Shown here: piece by piece, positions 8,159 to 17,089 of the stretch
Layout of the letters: every line of letters starts with the position of its first letter
Numbering within the stretch: position 1 is the first letter of the stretch
DNA from: a bacterium
GTDB taxonomy: Bacteria; Armatimonadota; Fimbriimonadia; Fimbriimonadales; Fimbriimonadaceae
Length of the DNA stretch: 64,000 nucleotides
Direction of reading: 5' to 3'
Assembly: GCA_013823945.1 (NCBI GenBank)
Contig: PNMZ01000001.1
Span: forward strand, 842,356-906,355
The notes under the pieces: model-generated
Seen by the model: the letters and a program-made list of their open reading frames with translations, nothing else
What the model was told of the DNA's origin: nothing
The model's database searches: none
Program-made: the position numbers and the translations under genes

Positions 8159-8689
8159 ATGTCGACCGGAACTCAGCTTTTGGTGGGTATGGCGGATATC
8201 AAGGTCGCTAAAGGTCCAGCGACTTTTACTTGTTTGGGGCTGGGTTCCTGCATTGGATTGGTTGCTTTTGATGAGCAAGCGGACGTTTGCGGGATGGTTC
8301 ACATTATGTTGCCCGAAGCGTTCAAAGATAAGCCGGTTGACAAGATCGGCAAGTTTGCGAATACGGGAGTTCCGGCGATGATTGCAGAAATGGAGAAGCT
8401 CGGGGCAAATCCGTCGCGGATGGTGATGGCGCTGGCTGGCGGTGCTCAGGTTTTTAAGTTTGGATCGGCGGCGTCTTCACGCTTGGATGTAGGGGCACGA
8501 AATGCTGAGGCGACTTTAGAGATTTTGCGGGGGATGAGAGCGAAGATTTCCGCCCAAGATACGGGAGGATCCAGTGGCCGCACGATGATTGTGAAATCGG
8601 ACACGGGGGTTGTCACGGTTCGAACTGTTCACGGGGGTGAGACGGAGTTGTGTTGCTTGCGTCGGGGCCGAAGGAGTGCTGCGGCATGA
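8159..8689 (+). CDS. cheD: Chemoreceptor glutamine deamidase CheD
   Basis: Deamidates specific Gln residues of methyl-accepting chemotaxis proteins; its activity is modulated by CheC. The ATG at 8159, six bases after the cheC stop region, gives 176 residues. Family landmarks: LGLGSCIGLVAFD with the nucleophile Cys31, the HIMLP segment with His48, NTGVPAMIAEMEKLGA and LAGGAQVF. The last residues are basic. It ends in an ATGA overlap with the HDOD gene. Confidence 0.93.
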   Translation: MSTGTQLLVGMADIKVAKGPATFTCLGLGSCIGLVAFDEQADVCGMVHIMLPEAFKDKPVDKIGKFANTGVPAMIAEMEKLGANPSRMVMALAGGAQVFKFGSAASSRLDVGARNAEATLEILRGMRAKISAQDTGGSSGRTMIVKSDTGVVTVRTVHGGETELCCLRRGRRSAAA

Positions 8690-9549
8690 GCCATACGGTA
8701 ACGATCGAGCAGATTGTCAGCAAGACGAGTGACTTGCCGACGATTCCGGCAGCGGCGCTGAAAGTGATGCGTGAAACGCAGAGTTCAAGTGCGAGTGCCG
8801 CCAGTGTGGCCCGGATCATCGTTACCGATCAGGCTCTGAGTGCCCGGGTTTTGAGGTTGGCGAACAGTGCGTTTTACGGATTGAGTCGAAAGATCAGCGA
8901 TTTGCCTGAGGCAGTGGTTGTTCTCGGGATGAAGTCAGTCAAGAATTTGGCTTTGGTGGCGGGGACTTATCCTTGGATGAAGCGGCCTTTGACTGGTTAT
9001 TGCTTGGGGCCGGAAGAGATGTGGCGGCATGCATTTGGTTGTGCAGCAGCGGCTCAGATTGTGGCGCGGATGAGTCGGAAGTGCAGCGAAGACCTTGTTT
9101 TTACGGCCGGATTGCTTCATGACATTGGCAAGGTCGCTTTGAGCGTTTGGCTTGAGAATAAGATGGGGGCGATTTTGCTCTATGCGGGTCGGGAAGAGAT
9201 TTCATTTGATGAAGCGGAGCGTCGGGTCTTGGGTTATGACCATTGTCAAGTGGGATTTCACTTAGCAACAAGTTGGAATTTGCCGGAGGAGATTTGCTCG
9301 GCGTGTTTGTATCACCACACTCCAGCCCAGGCGGCTGAGCATCAATCGGTGGTGGACTGTGTTCATGTTGGAGACTATATTTGTTCAGCGATGGGATTTG
9401 GTTTGGGGGGCGATGGGATGCTCTATCCGTTTGACGAAGGGAGTTTGACTCGGCTCGGGATCAGTCCGGATCAAATTGACGCGATAACGGATGAGTTTGT
9501 GGAGAAGTTTGAGGAGTACGAGGCTCTGTTTTCGGAGATTGCCGCATGA
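8686..9549 (+). CDS. HDOD domain signalling protein
   Basis: A 287-residue single-domain HDOD protein. The start of the fold (SDLPTIPAAALKVMRETQ; ARVLRLANSAFYG; LPEAVVVLGMKSVKNLAL) is typical. The region ALLHDIGK-like (GLLHDIGKVALSV) retains an HD pair, unlike many HDOD proteins in which it is lost, but the first His and downstream HD metal ligands are incomplete to my eye. HDOD proteins act in two-component, cyclic-di-GMP and motility signalling. Its insertion between cheD and cheB with 4-base overlaps on both sides strongly suggests a role in the chemotaxis pathway. Confidence 0.88.
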   Translation: MSHTVTIEQIVSKTSDLPTIPAAALKVMRETQSSSASAASVARIIVTDQALSARVLRLANSAFYGLSRKISDLPEAVVVLGMKSVKNLALVAGTYPWMKRPLTGYCLGPEEMWRHAFGCAAAAQIVARMSRKCSEDLVFTAGLLHDIGKVALSVWLENKMGAILLYAGREEISFDEAERRVLGYDHCQVGFHLATSWNLPEEICSACLYHHTPAQAAEHQSVVDCVHVGDYICSAMGFGLGGDGMLYPFDEGSLTRLGISPDQIDAITDEFVEKFEEYEALFSEIAA

Positions 9550-10577
9550 AAAAACAACGAATCTTGATTGTTGATGACTCGCCATTTGTTCGGCGGATGA
9601 TTTCGGACTGGATCAAAGATCAGCCGGACATGGAAGTAATTGGAATCGGTAAGAACGGGGAAGAGGGGGCACGCTTGGCGCAGGAGTTACGGCCGGATTT
9701 GGTGACTCTTGATGTTGAAATGCCAGTGATGACGGGGCTGGAGGCATTGCCGGAAATCGTTGGTTCTGGTGCAAAGGTCTTGATGGTGTCATCAGTCACG
9801 CAGGCGGGAGCAACGGCGACGCTGGAGGCGTTGGATCACGGCGCATTTGATTTTGTGACCAAGCCGAACAATGCAACGAGTTTGCGTTTTGTTGAGTGCC
9901 GAGAAGAGACGCTGGAGAAGATTCGGGCGAGCCGGTACGTTCGCTCTTCCGTTCGGTCTACGACTGTGATCTCGGCTCCAAGGCCAAAAACGAAGACGGA
10001 TCGTGTGGTTTTAATTGCGAGTTCAACGGGTGGTCCTTCCACACTTCGCACGCTTTGGGAGGGGTTACCGAAGGGATTCCCGGCCCCGATTGTGATTGTT
10101 CAGCATATGCCAGTTGGGTTTACCGCCAGCTTGGCTAAGCGACTGGATGCAGCAGGAACGGTACCCTGCCGTGAAGCGGTGAATGGTGACCCGCTTGTTC
10201 CTGGTCAGGCTTATGTTGCGCCAGGTGGCTGTCACTTGGTTCTGGATTCCAAATTGCATTTGCAAACAAGTGATGATGAAAAGATCCACGGGGTCAAGCC
10301 GGCGGCGGATTTCTTGTTTGAATCGGGAGCAAAGTTTCTCGGTTCGCGGGCTTTGGGAGTAGTTCTGACGGGAATGGGTCGGGATGGAGCATCTGGTGCT
10401 TTGGCGATCAAGAAGGCAGGGGGAACAGTGATTGGTGAAGCGGAGTGCAGTTGTGTGATTTATGGAATGCCAAAAGCGGCAAAGGAGATTGGAGCAGTGG
10501 ACGCGGAATTTAAGTTAGAAGAGATAGCTTCGGCGATTGTAGCGAATCTAAGTGGGAGAGTGGTTCGTGCTTCCTAA
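9546..10577 (+). CDS. cheB: Chemotaxis response regulator / protein-glutamate methylesterase CheB
   Basis: Removes methyl groups from chemoreceptor glutamates when phosphorylated by CheA. The receiver domain covers about residues 1-125 with D10, D11 and phospho-acceptor D56 plus KP at 106-107. The C-terminal methylesterase domain carries the catalytic triad S160 (SSTGGP), H187 (VQHMP) and D280 (GMGRDGA). Length 343 is normal. It overlaps the HDOD gene by 4 bases and the cheR start by 11. Confidence 0.96.
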   Translation: MKKQRILIVDDSPFVRRMISDWIKDQPDMEVIGIGKNGEEGARLAQELRPDLVTLDVEMPVMTGLEALPEIVGSGAKVLMVSSVTQAGATATLEALDHGAFDFVTKPNNATSLRFVECREETLEKIRASRYVRSSVRSTTVISAPRPKTKTDRVVLIASSTGGPSTLRTLWEGLPKGFPAPIVIVQHMPVGFTASLAKRLDAAGTVPCREAVNGDPLVPGQAYVAPGGCHLVLDSKLHLQTSDDEKIHGVKPAADFLFESGAKFLGSRALGVVLTGMGRDGASGALAIKKAGGTVIGEAECSCVIYGMPKAAKEIGAVDAEFKLEEIASAIVANLSGRVVRAS

Positions 10578-11376
10578 GCCAGCGGAATGGCAAGAGTTTT
10601 ACGCTCAATTTAAGCGTAAGACAGGGCTTGATCTAGATCTTTATAAAGCTAATCAGTTGCAGCGTCGAATCATCTCGATGGCGGGGCAGCATCAGTGCAA
10701 GTCGCTCGGCGAGTTCGCTCAGTGGGTGAATGCTTCTCCAATGAACACGGAGTGGTTCTTGGATCGCCTAGCGATTAACGTCAGTGAACTATTCCGAAAT
10801 CCAGAGAAGTGGACTGAGATGGAAAAGGACATTTTGCCATTACTCTTGAAGAGTTCACCTCGTTTGAAGATTTGGAGTGCGGGCTGCAGCTATGGTGCAG
10901 AAGCACATTCGTTGGCGATGATTTTGGACAAGAAGTTTCCGGGTAGCCACCGAATTTTGGGGACTGATATTGACACTGCGGCTTTGAATCAGGCGAAGTC
11001 GGGTTTGTTTTCAAAGAACGACTTACGATGTGTCCCGAAGGAATATCGCGAATATCTGGTGGAGTCAGGGGCGGAATTTCAGGCAGATGAACGGCTGAAG
11101 AAGTATTTGTCTTTCCAAAAGGGGAATCTGTTGGCGGACCGGTTTGAAACCGGATTTGATCTCATCATGTGCCGGAATGTCGTGATCTATTTCACGGAAA
11201 CGGCTAAGGATGAGCTTTACGAAAAGTTTTTCCGATCATTGAAACCGGGAGGGATTCTCTTTGTTGGGAGTACCGAGCGGATTACTCGATCGGGAGAGAT
11301 TGGTTTTAGTGCGGCAAAGCCGTTCTATTACCAGAAGCCCATTGCGGGGGAAAAAGCATGGCGAAACGCATCCTAA
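10567..11376 (+). CDS. cheR: Chemotaxis protein methyltransferase CheR
   Basis: SAM-dependent methylation of chemoreceptor glutamates, opposing CheB. I choose the GTG at 10567 because GGGAGAG lies 6 bases upstream; another GTG at 10552 would add five residues. The 269-residue protein has the N-terminal helical domain (TGLDLDLYKANQLQRRI), the SAM site (KIWSAGCSYGAEAHSLAM; usual form is AGCSTGEEPYS, so the Glu-Pro step is changed to Ala-Glu-Ala), the GTDID acidic motif and the late IMCRNVVIYF motif. It overlaps the cheY start by 19 bases. Confidence 0.94.
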   Translation: MLPKPAEWQEFYAQFKRKTGLDLDLYKANQLQRRIISMAGQHQCKSLGEFAQWVNASPMNTEWFLDRLAINVSELFRNPEKWTEMEKDILPLLLKSSPRLKIWSAGCSYGAEAHSLAMILDKKFPGSHRILGTDIDTAALNQAKSGLFSKNDLRCVPKEYREYLVESGAEFQADERLKKYLSFQKGNLLADRFETGFDLIMCRNVVIYFTETAKDELYEKFFRSLKPGGILFVGSTERITRSGEIGFSAAKPFYYQKPIAGEKAWRNAS

Positions 11377-11723
11377 TTACAGATGACGCGCTTTTTATGC
11401 GCGTAACGTTGAAGAACATTCTGACTTCAAACGGCTACGAGGTCGTAGGAGAGGCAGAAAACGGTACCCAGGCGGTGAAGCTCTATGAGGAGCTGAAACC
11501 GGACTTGGTGACGATGGACATTACGATGCCAGAGATGGACGGATTGGAGGCATTGAAGCAGATCAAGGCGGCCGATGCGAACGCGAAGGTTGTGATGTGT
11601 ACGGCAATGGGTCAGAAAAACATGGTTGTTGAGGCTATCCAAAGTGGTGCCAAGGATTTCATTGTTAAGCCGTTCCAACCAGATCGAGTCTTGGAGGCAG
11701 TCGGCAAACTTTTGGCAGCTTAA
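11358..11723 (+). CDS. cheY: Chemotaxis response regulator CheY
   Basis: A 121-residue stand-alone receiver domain: acidic pocket D9/D10, phospho-acceptor D54 (TMDITMPEMDG), Thr in VVMCTAMGQ and Lys in IVKPF. Its place between cheR and cheX, a CheY-P phosphatase, identifies it as CheY, the flagellar-motor messenger. The closest look is to the CheY of Thermotoga and Firmicutes type. It begins inside the cheR 3' end (GGGGGAAAAAGC precedes the ATG). Confidence 0.94.
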   Translation: MAKRILITDDALFMRVTLKNILTSNGYEVVGEAENGTQAVKLYEELKPDLVTMDITMPEMDGLEALKQIKAADANAKVVMCTAMGQKNMVVEAIQSGAKDFIVKPFQPDRVLEAVGKLLAA

Positions 11724-11747
11724 GCTGAGTTTGGTGATGGTAAGAAA

Positions 11748-12230
11748 ATGAAGGTTGAGTACGTGACTCCGTTTGTCAGCGCATCGAGTTCGGTCATTCA
11801 TACTTTGATCGGCCTCAGTGCAGAACGGGGCAAGCTTTCGGCTCGACCGCAACTGTTCACTTCTCAGCAGGTCAACATCGTTTGTGGAATTACGGGCGAG
11901 ATTGAGGGCCAGGTCATCTATGGTATGTCGATGGTGACAGCTAAGAAAATGGCGAGCAAGATGCTAGGGGGTCAGCCCGTTCCGGAGTTTGATCAATTGG
12001 CGGCGTCGGCAATCGCTGAGCTTGGCAATATGATTAGCGGTAGTTCATCGAATCAGCTGTTTCAGTCTGGATTCAAGACAGACATTACGCCTCCGACGAT
12101 TGTGAAGGGGCCGAACATTTCGATGTCGAATTTTGACATTCCGACATTGGTGATTCCTTTGAACGTTCCGGAAGTTGGTGAACTAGAGATTGCGGTGAGT
12201 CTGCGTCAGCGGCAAAAGCAAGCGGCTTAA
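11748..12230 (+). CDS. cheX: Chemotaxis phosphatase CheX
   Basis: CheX is a CheY-P phosphatase of the CheC/FliY family. The 160-residue protein has a single ExxN active site, A90-E91-L92-G93-N94 followed by MISGSSSN, and the family's paired beta layers. It lies 24 bases after cheY and ends the operon. Having both CheC (two active sites) and CheX in one operon mirrors the Thermotoga arrangement of dual phosphatases. A 13-bp hairpin follows the stop. Confidence 0.92.
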   Translation: MKVEYVTPFVSASSSVIHTLIGLSAERGKLSARPQLFTSQQVNIVCGITGEIEGQVIYGMSMVTAKKMASKMLGGQPVPEFDQLAASAIAELGNMISGSSSNQLFQSGFKTDITPPTIVKGPNISMSNFDIPTLVIPLNVPEVGELEIAVSLRQRQKQAA

Positions 12231-12252
12231 ATTTGGGCTGAGTTAGTCGGTT

Positions 12253-12286
12253 CAGCACGGAATCCCTCCCCGCGGATTCCGTGCTG
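12253..12286. terminator. Hairpin between convergent cheX and phzF-like genes
   Basis: CAGCACGGAATCC (12253-12265) pairs perfectly with GGATTCCGTGCTG (12274-12286): 13 bp with an 8-base loop. Neither side has a U-tract, so it may be a factor-assisted or RNA-stabilising 3' end serving both strands and not a classical intrinsic terminator. Confidence 0.6.
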
Positions 12287-12294
12287 GTTGATGT

Positions 12295-13071
12295 TTAAGG
12301 GAGGTGGATTTGACCTGTGACTAAGATGTTGCTTTTCCCGCCGATGAGCACACGATCGGAGTGAGTCTGTGTTTGGAATTCGGCTCCACGAGGAGAAAGT
12401 TGTTGACTTTTGAGTTGATCAAGTTGGAGTTTTTCCGACCAAAGCGGAGTGAGGTAGGTTTGGGCGGAACCTGTGGCGTGATCTTCCGGAACACCGGCTT
12501 GAGGGGCGAAGAAGCGGTAGACAAAGTCGGAATTTGCGCCGGGAGCGGTGATGGATAAACCACGACCTTCGAGTTGGGCAATTGCAGACATATCCGGCGC
12601 GTGTTCGATGACTTCCTTCTCAGACGATAGAAGTGCGATCCAATCGTCGCGATCGCGGTAGGTGGCTTGGCAATTGGGAATGAGGTTTTTGAGGGGATTT
12701 TCAGGGAGGAGTTGAGGCATGAATGCAGGAAAATCGAGGGCGAAGCCGTCCGGTGTTGGGTGGATATTGAGCGGGCCGGATAGAGACTGAAACGTGGTGG
12801 GTTGGTTGGGATTGAGGAATGTTGCGGCAGCGAGGGTGGCATGTCCACAAAGTCGGACTTCGGTGGTGGGGGTGAACCAACGAATTCGTTGTGTTTCGCC
12901 GGATTCGGGGCAGACGAAGGCGGTTTCAGCTTGATTGATAGTAGCGGCGATTGATTGGAGCGAAGTGTCGGGAAGCCATTCTTTTAAGAGAACTACTCCC
13001 GCCGGGTTGCCGGATGATGGTTTGGTAGTGCAAAAGGCTTCGACGAGGGCAAACGGAGCGGATTTGGACAC
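12295..13071 (-). CDS. PhzF-family isomerase/epimerase-like protein
   Basis: Member of the PhzF superfamily (diaminopimelate-epimerase fold). Seen: opening FALVEAFCTTKPSSGNPAGV, the NQAETAFV segment holding the catalytic Glu, the CGHATLAAA loop and the DHATGSAQTYLTPLW signature. PhzF itself acts in phenazine synthesis, but most members have unknown substrates and no other phenazine gene is near. The start is uncertain: the frame is open upstream to 13230, but homologous sequence begins only just before FALVEAF, so I propose the GTG at 13071 (258 residues); it has no clear ribosome site. Divergent from the M48 peptidase. Confidence 0.8.
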   Translation of the reverse strand: MSKSAPFALVEAFCTTKPSSGNPAGVVLLKEWLPDTSLQSIAATINQAETAFVCPESGETQRIRWFTPTTEVRLCGHATLAAATFLNPNQPTTFQSLSGPLNIHPTPDGFALDFPAFMPQLLPENPLKNLIPNCQATYRDRDDWIALLSSEKEVIEHAPDMSAIAQLEGRGLSITAPGANSDFVYRFFAPQAGVPEDHATGSAQTYLTPLWSEKLQLDQLKSQQLSPRGAEFQTQTHSDRVLIGGKSNILVTGQIHLP

Positions 13072-13125
13072 GGCTTGGATTATGAAGCAACCTGGGGCGT
13101 GGATCTGCGTAATAGGAAGTAACCC

Positions 13126-13998
13126 ATGGCACAGCGCACGGTTGAGACGATTGAGCGGCGGACGTTTCCTGAGATTAGTTTGGATGCATTTGTAGCCGAG
13201 ACTGACCGCAAAGCTCTTGCGGCGCTGCAACGGGTGCCGTTGCTACCCAAGGTGATTTCTAAGTTCCATGAGGCGGGGGCGGATCGGTGGATTTATTGCT
13301 GGAACATGGCTATGAGTGTTCGATGCGGGCCCAAGCAGTACGGAACGGTCTATAGGATTGTTGAGGAGTGCAGTGACATATTGGATATGCCTTCGCCGGA
13401 GCTTTATCTGACGAACAATCCCTTTCCGAATGCCTTTGCCGGTGGGATTGATCGGCCTTACATTACTTTGCGGTCAAGCATTATTGATACACTTGACGAT
13501 CAGCAGCTTTATCATTTGATTGGTCATGAGCTGGGGCATATCAAGGCGGGCCATATTTTGTATAAGTCGGTGGCGATGGTTTTGATGCCGCTTTTGGAAA
13601 TGTTGGGCCGGCGCACTTTTGGCTTAGGCGATGTTGCGCAGATCGCATTGGCTTCAGCGTTTTTTGAATGGTCACGGCAAGCGGAGATTACGGCGGACCG
13701 GGCGGGGTTGTTGTGTTCTCAGGATTTTTCGACTTCGGCGAGTGCGAATATGATGTTGACGGGTGGGCCGAATCGGTTGGCGCACGAGGCGAATGAGGCA
13801 CAGTTTTTGGATCAGGCGCGGACTTATCAGGACATGAACTTTATGGATTCGATTGGGAAGATGATGGTGTTTTTGTATTATGGGATGGGTTCGACTCATC
13901 CGATGCCGGTTCACCGTGTTCAGCAGTTGGAGCAGTGGTACGAGAGCGGGGCTTTCGGTCGGATTCTTTCAGGGAACTACAGTAAAGAGACGGCTTGA
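13126..13998 (+). CDS. M48-family zinc metalloprotease (HtpX/Ste24-like)
   Basis: Zn-dependent peptidase. The HELGH zinc site is at residues 134-138 (LIGHELGHIKAGH) and the third ligand is Glu187 in QAEITADRAGL. A hydrophobic stretch at about 148-182 could be embedded in the membrane, but the N-terminal transmembrane hairpin of HtpX is lacking; the first 50 residues are soluble-looking. The start is well supported by AGGAAG 6 bases before the ATG. 290 residues. M48 proteins of this soluble kind are found next to stress or membrane genes; no specific substrate can be inferred here. Confidence 0.88.
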   Translation: MAQRTVETIERRTFPEISLDAFVAETDRKALAALQRVPLLPKVISKFHEAGADRWIYCWNMAMSVRCGPKQYGTVYRIVEECSDILDMPSPELYLTNNPFPNAFAGGIDRPYITLRSSIIDTLDDQQLYHLIGHELGHIKAGHILYKSVAMVLMPLLEMLGRRTFGLGDVAQIALASAFFEWSRQAEITADRAGLLCSQDFSTSASANMMLTGGPNRLAHEANEAQFLDQARTYQDMNFMDSIGKMMVFLYYGMGSTHPMPVHRVQQLEQWYESGAFGRILSGNYSKETA

Positions 13999-13999
13999 T

Positions 14000-14899
14000 C
14001 TACCAATCGCGTTGAACGGCGTAGCGGGCGAGGGTGGCGAGGGAGCCGGAGGCGGGGCCGAGGGGGGTGATGAGGGCGAGGGCGTCTTCGACGGTTTGAT
14101 GGGCGAGTTCGCGGCTGGCTTCAAGTCCGATGAGCCGGGGGTATGTGAGCTTGTTGAGGGCGGAGTCGCTGCCGACGGCTTTGCCGAGTTGTTCGGCGGT
14201 TGAGGTCTCGTTGAGGACATCGTCGGCGACTTGGAAAGCAAGGCCGACTTTTTCTCCGAAGTTTTTGAGGTCAAATTGAATTTGGGGGGAGGCACCGGCG
14301 AGGATAGCTCCGATTTCGCAGCAGGCACCAAGGAGGGCACCGGTTTTACGCGCGTGGATTGTTTGGAGGAGGGCCATGTCGCCAGCAACGCCTTCACTTT
14401 GGATATCGAGGACTTCTCCGCCGACAAGTCCGTGGGATCCAGCGGCTTGGGCGAGAACGCGGATGGTTTGGCTGGTGCGGATTGGGTCGACAGGGGATTG
14501 AGCGAGGATTTCGAATGCGAGAGCGAAGAGAGCATCTCCGGCGAGGATGGCGAGGGCTTCTCCGAATACTTTGTGGCAAGTGGGGCGGCCTCGGCGGAGG
14601 TCGTCATTGTCGATAGCGGGGAGATCGTCATGGATCAGGCTAAAACAGTGGACGAGTTCGATTGCGCAGCCAGCGTCGAGAGCGACTTCTGACCGTAAGC
14701 CACAGGCTTGAGCGGCGGCAATGGTGAGGACGGGACGGAGACGCTTTCCGGGAGCGAGGGCGGAGTACCGCATGGCGCGGTGGAGGTCGGTGGGGTGGTC
14801 CGTTTCGGGGGGAAGGAGTTCGCTGATGCGATTATCAACCTGCTCGCGAAATGATTGCAGGAGGAGTTCACCGGGCACGATTTGGAGTGTACCAGCCAC
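14000..14899 (-). CDS. Short-chain polyprenyl diphosphate synthase (farnesyl/geranylgeranyl diphosphate synthase)
   Basis: Condenses isopentenyl diphosphate with allylic diphosphates (isoprenoid pathway). First Asp-rich motif DDLPAID at residues 91-97 followed by DDLRRGRPTCHK; second motif ADDVLNETSTAEQLGK in which the usual last Asp of DDxxD is Asn. GKRLRP near residue 52 binds IPP. 299 residues fits the IspA class (FPP/GGPP). The two-residue insertion in the first motif (DDxxxxD) is the bacterial FPP/GGPP type. Convergent with the M48 gene, one base between the stops. Confidence 0.92.
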   Translation of the reverse strand: MAGTLQIVPGELLLQSFREQVDNRISELLPPETDHPTDLHRAMRYSALAPGKRLRPVLTIAAAQACGLRSEVALDAGCAIELVHCFSLIHDDLPAIDNDDLRRGRPTCHKVFGEALAILAGDALFALAFEILAQSPVDPIRTSQTIRVLAQAAGSHGLVGGEVLDIQSEGVAGDMALLQTIHARKTGALLGACCEIGAILAGASPQIQFDLKNFGEKVGLAFQVADDVLNETSTAEQLGKAVGSDSALNKLTYPRLIGLEASRELAHQTVEDALALITPLGPASGSLATLARYAVQRDW

Positions 14900-14989
14900 G
14901 TTTTCTCTACGATTTGTTACATGTGGGGGTTAGCGGGAGGGTGAGTGTCCCACAGGTTTGAGAAATTGGGGTGGTAACGTTTCCATACG

Positions 14990-16273
14990 ATGGCAACGAT
15001 TCGTCCTTTTTGTGGCTTGCGGTTCACCGTTGAACCGGAACGACTGGCGAAAATAGTTGCGCCGCCATATGATGTGATTTCGCCGGATCAGCGTGAGGAC
15101 TTGGCGGGTCAGGATGATTTGAACGTAGTTCGGCTCACTTTGCCGGAGCAGCACAAGGACGACCGCAGTAAGTTTGTGAGATATGCGAGGAGTGCAAGCC
15201 AGTTGGAGGAGTGGCGTCGAGATGGGGTGATTGCACGGGAGGAAGTTCCAGCTTTTTATAGGTATTCGCAGAGATTTAGTGTTCCTGGTTCAAACGAGTT
15301 GTTTGAACGAACCAAGCTGGTTGCCACGATCAAAGTTGAGCCTTATTCGGAAAAGGTTGTGTTGCCGCACGAGCAGACGTTTCCGAAGCACAAGGAGGAT
15401 AGGATGCGAATTTTGGAGGCCACGCGGAGCCATCTGGAGTGTATTTTTGGACTGTATGAAGATGGGGATGGGAGTTTGCATGGCTTGGTGACGGGGGCTC
15501 CGGGAGAAGTCGTAGCGGACATCACAACGTCGGATGACGGAATCGAACATTGCTTCGAGCGGATTACAGATGGAGCGGCGATTGATGCAATCACGAAGGC
15601 GATGGCGGATCGGTCGGTATGGATTGCGGATGGTCACCACCGATACGAGACAGCTTTGGCGTTCCGCGAGGCACTTGGCGAGCGCGAAGGTCTGGTTGCT
15701 GAAGACTTCATGATGATGGCTTTGTGTAGCATCAGCGATCCTGGATTGGTGTTGTTGCCGACCCATCGGATTCTCAAATCGATGCCACTTTCGGTCGAAG
15801 AGCTACGAGCCAAGTTAGATTATGAGTTTGAGCTTATTGAGTTGCCAAATCAGGAGATTTTTGGGCGATTGCAAGAGATTGAGAAGTCCGGTGGACGGGC
15901 ATTGGGAATTGCTTTGCCGGGGTGGGCGGGGATTGTAGCGACAGTTCGCGATTTGGATCGGTTGGTGACCAAGATGGGCGCGAGCGGAGGGGCTGATCTC
16001 CAACGTCTGGACGTAACGATTTTGCATAGTTATGTGTTTGGTCAGGTGTTGGGATTGACCGGACATGACTTCTTTAGCTACACCAGATTGGAGCAGGAGG
16101 CTTTGGATTCTGTAGAGTCGGGATCGCCAGCGGCGTTTCTGATGAATCCACCGACAGTGGACGATATGCGCCGGATTGCTGAGGGGGGCGACTTTATGCC
16201 ACAGAAGAGTACGTATTACTATCCCAAGTTGCTCAGTGGCATGGTGATGTGGTCATTGAAGGACTTTGTCTGA
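14990..16273 (+). CDS. DUF1015 family protein
   Basis: 427-residue member of the DUF1015 family, widespread and usually found near serine/phosphoserine metabolism genes in anaerobes, but of unsettled function. The family marks are IVAPPYDVISPDQRE near the N terminus, RYSQRF, and ADGHHRYETALAFRE around residue 215. No signal peptide or membrane segment. The downstream metallo-hydrolase starts on the last base of its stop codon (TGATG), so the two are surely coexpressed. There is no clear ribosome-binding site before the ATG. Confidence 0.85.
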   Translation: MATIRPFCGLRFTVEPERLAKIVAPPYDVISPDQREDLAGQDDLNVVRLTLPEQHKDDRSKFVRYARSASQLEEWRRDGVIAREEVPAFYRYSQRFSVPGSNELFERTKLVATIKVEPYSEKVVLPHEQTFPKHKEDRMRILEATRSHLECIFGLYEDGDGSLHGLVTGAPGEVVADITTSDDGIEHCFERITDGAAIDAITKAMADRSVWIADGHHRYETALAFREALGEREGLVAEDFMMMALCSISDPGLVLLPTHRILKSMPLSVEELRAKLDYEFELIELPNQEIFGRLQEIEKSGGRALGIALPGWAGIVATVRDLDRLVTKMGASGGADLQRLDVTILHSYVFGQVLGLTGHDFFSYTRLEQEALDSVESGSPAAFLMNPPTVDDMRRIAEGGDFMPQKSTYYYPKLLSGMVMWSLKDFV

Positions 16274-17079
16274 TGAAGATTCAGCTCTTGGGGACGGGTG
16301 GAGCGGACGGAATTCCGGGTCTTTATAGTGATTCTCGTGTGAGTCAACACGCTCGGGCTTTCGGGGGAAAGGATATTCGCTCGCGGAGTGCGGCTTTAGT
16401 TGATGACTGTTTGAAGCTGGATTTGGGTCCAGACACATGGAGTCAGATGGCGACGTATGGGCTTGATGCTCGAGATTGGACAGCTTTGCTTTTTACTCAT
16501 TCTGATGCGGATCACTTTGCGCCGGATGAGTTGATGTACACGCTTTATCCCTTTAACGACTTTGAGTTCGTTGGGTTTATTGTTTATGCAAATTTGCGAA
16601 TTTGTCGGCGGATTTTGGAGAAGTTTCCGGAGTGGCCGGTGGAGATGCGGACAACGAAGAGTTTTGAGTCGTTCCAGCATGGTGGTTATGTGATCACGCC
16701 GGTGCGGGCGCACCACTTGGACGACGAGGATGCGCATAACTATTTAATTTCGGATGGTCGGAGCACTCTGCTTTATGGAACGGATACGGGGATTTGGGAT
16801 GAGCCGACGTGGGATTACTTGTCGGGGGTGAAATTAGACTGTTTGGTCTTGGAATGTTCGGAGGGGCTTGCTAGTACGGCCTATGATGGTCATTTGGATG
16901 CGGCGGAATTTGAAATGGTGTTGAATCGGCTGAGAAAAATGGGGACGGTGTTTGATACGACTCAAGTTTGGACAACGCACCATAGCCAGCTCGGGGAAGC
17001 GACCCACGCGGAATTGGAAGCTCATTTCAATCCGATGGGCGTGAATATTGGGTTTGATGGCGTCGAAATCCAATTTTAG
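16273..17079 (+). CDS. MBL-fold metallo-hydrolase, PhnP/RNase Z-like, variant metal site
   Basis: 268-residue metallo-beta-lactamase-fold protein. The opening KIQLLGTGGADGIPGL is that of PhnP-type phosphodiesterases. The metal motif, normally HxHxDH, is HSDADH at residues 76-81: the second His is Asp. Later ligands look present (RAHHLDDEDAHNY; YGTDTGIWD; TTHHSQLGEA). Start ATG shares a base with the DUF1015 stop. Substrate unknown; cyclic phosphodiester or nucleotide are the family precedents. Confidence 0.85.
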   Translation: MKIQLLGTGGADGIPGLYSDSRVSQHARAFGGKDIRSRSAALVDDCLKLDLGPDTWSQMATYGLDARDWTALLFTHSDADHFAPDELMYTLYPFNDFEFVGFIVYANLRICRRILEKFPEWPVEMRTTKSFESFQHGGYVITPVRAHHLDDEDAHNYLISDGRSTLLYGTDTGIWDEPTWDYLSGVKLDCLVLECSEGLASTAYDGHLDAAEFEMVLNRLRKMGTVFDTTQVWTTHHSQLGEATHAELEAHFNPMGVNIGFDGVEIQF

Positions 17080-17089
17080 ACTGAATGAT

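Noticed and set aside
14231..14692. Plus-strand frame opposite the prenyl synthase.
   Set aside because: Mirror-frame artefact of the minus-strand gene, which has all the Asp-rich motifs.
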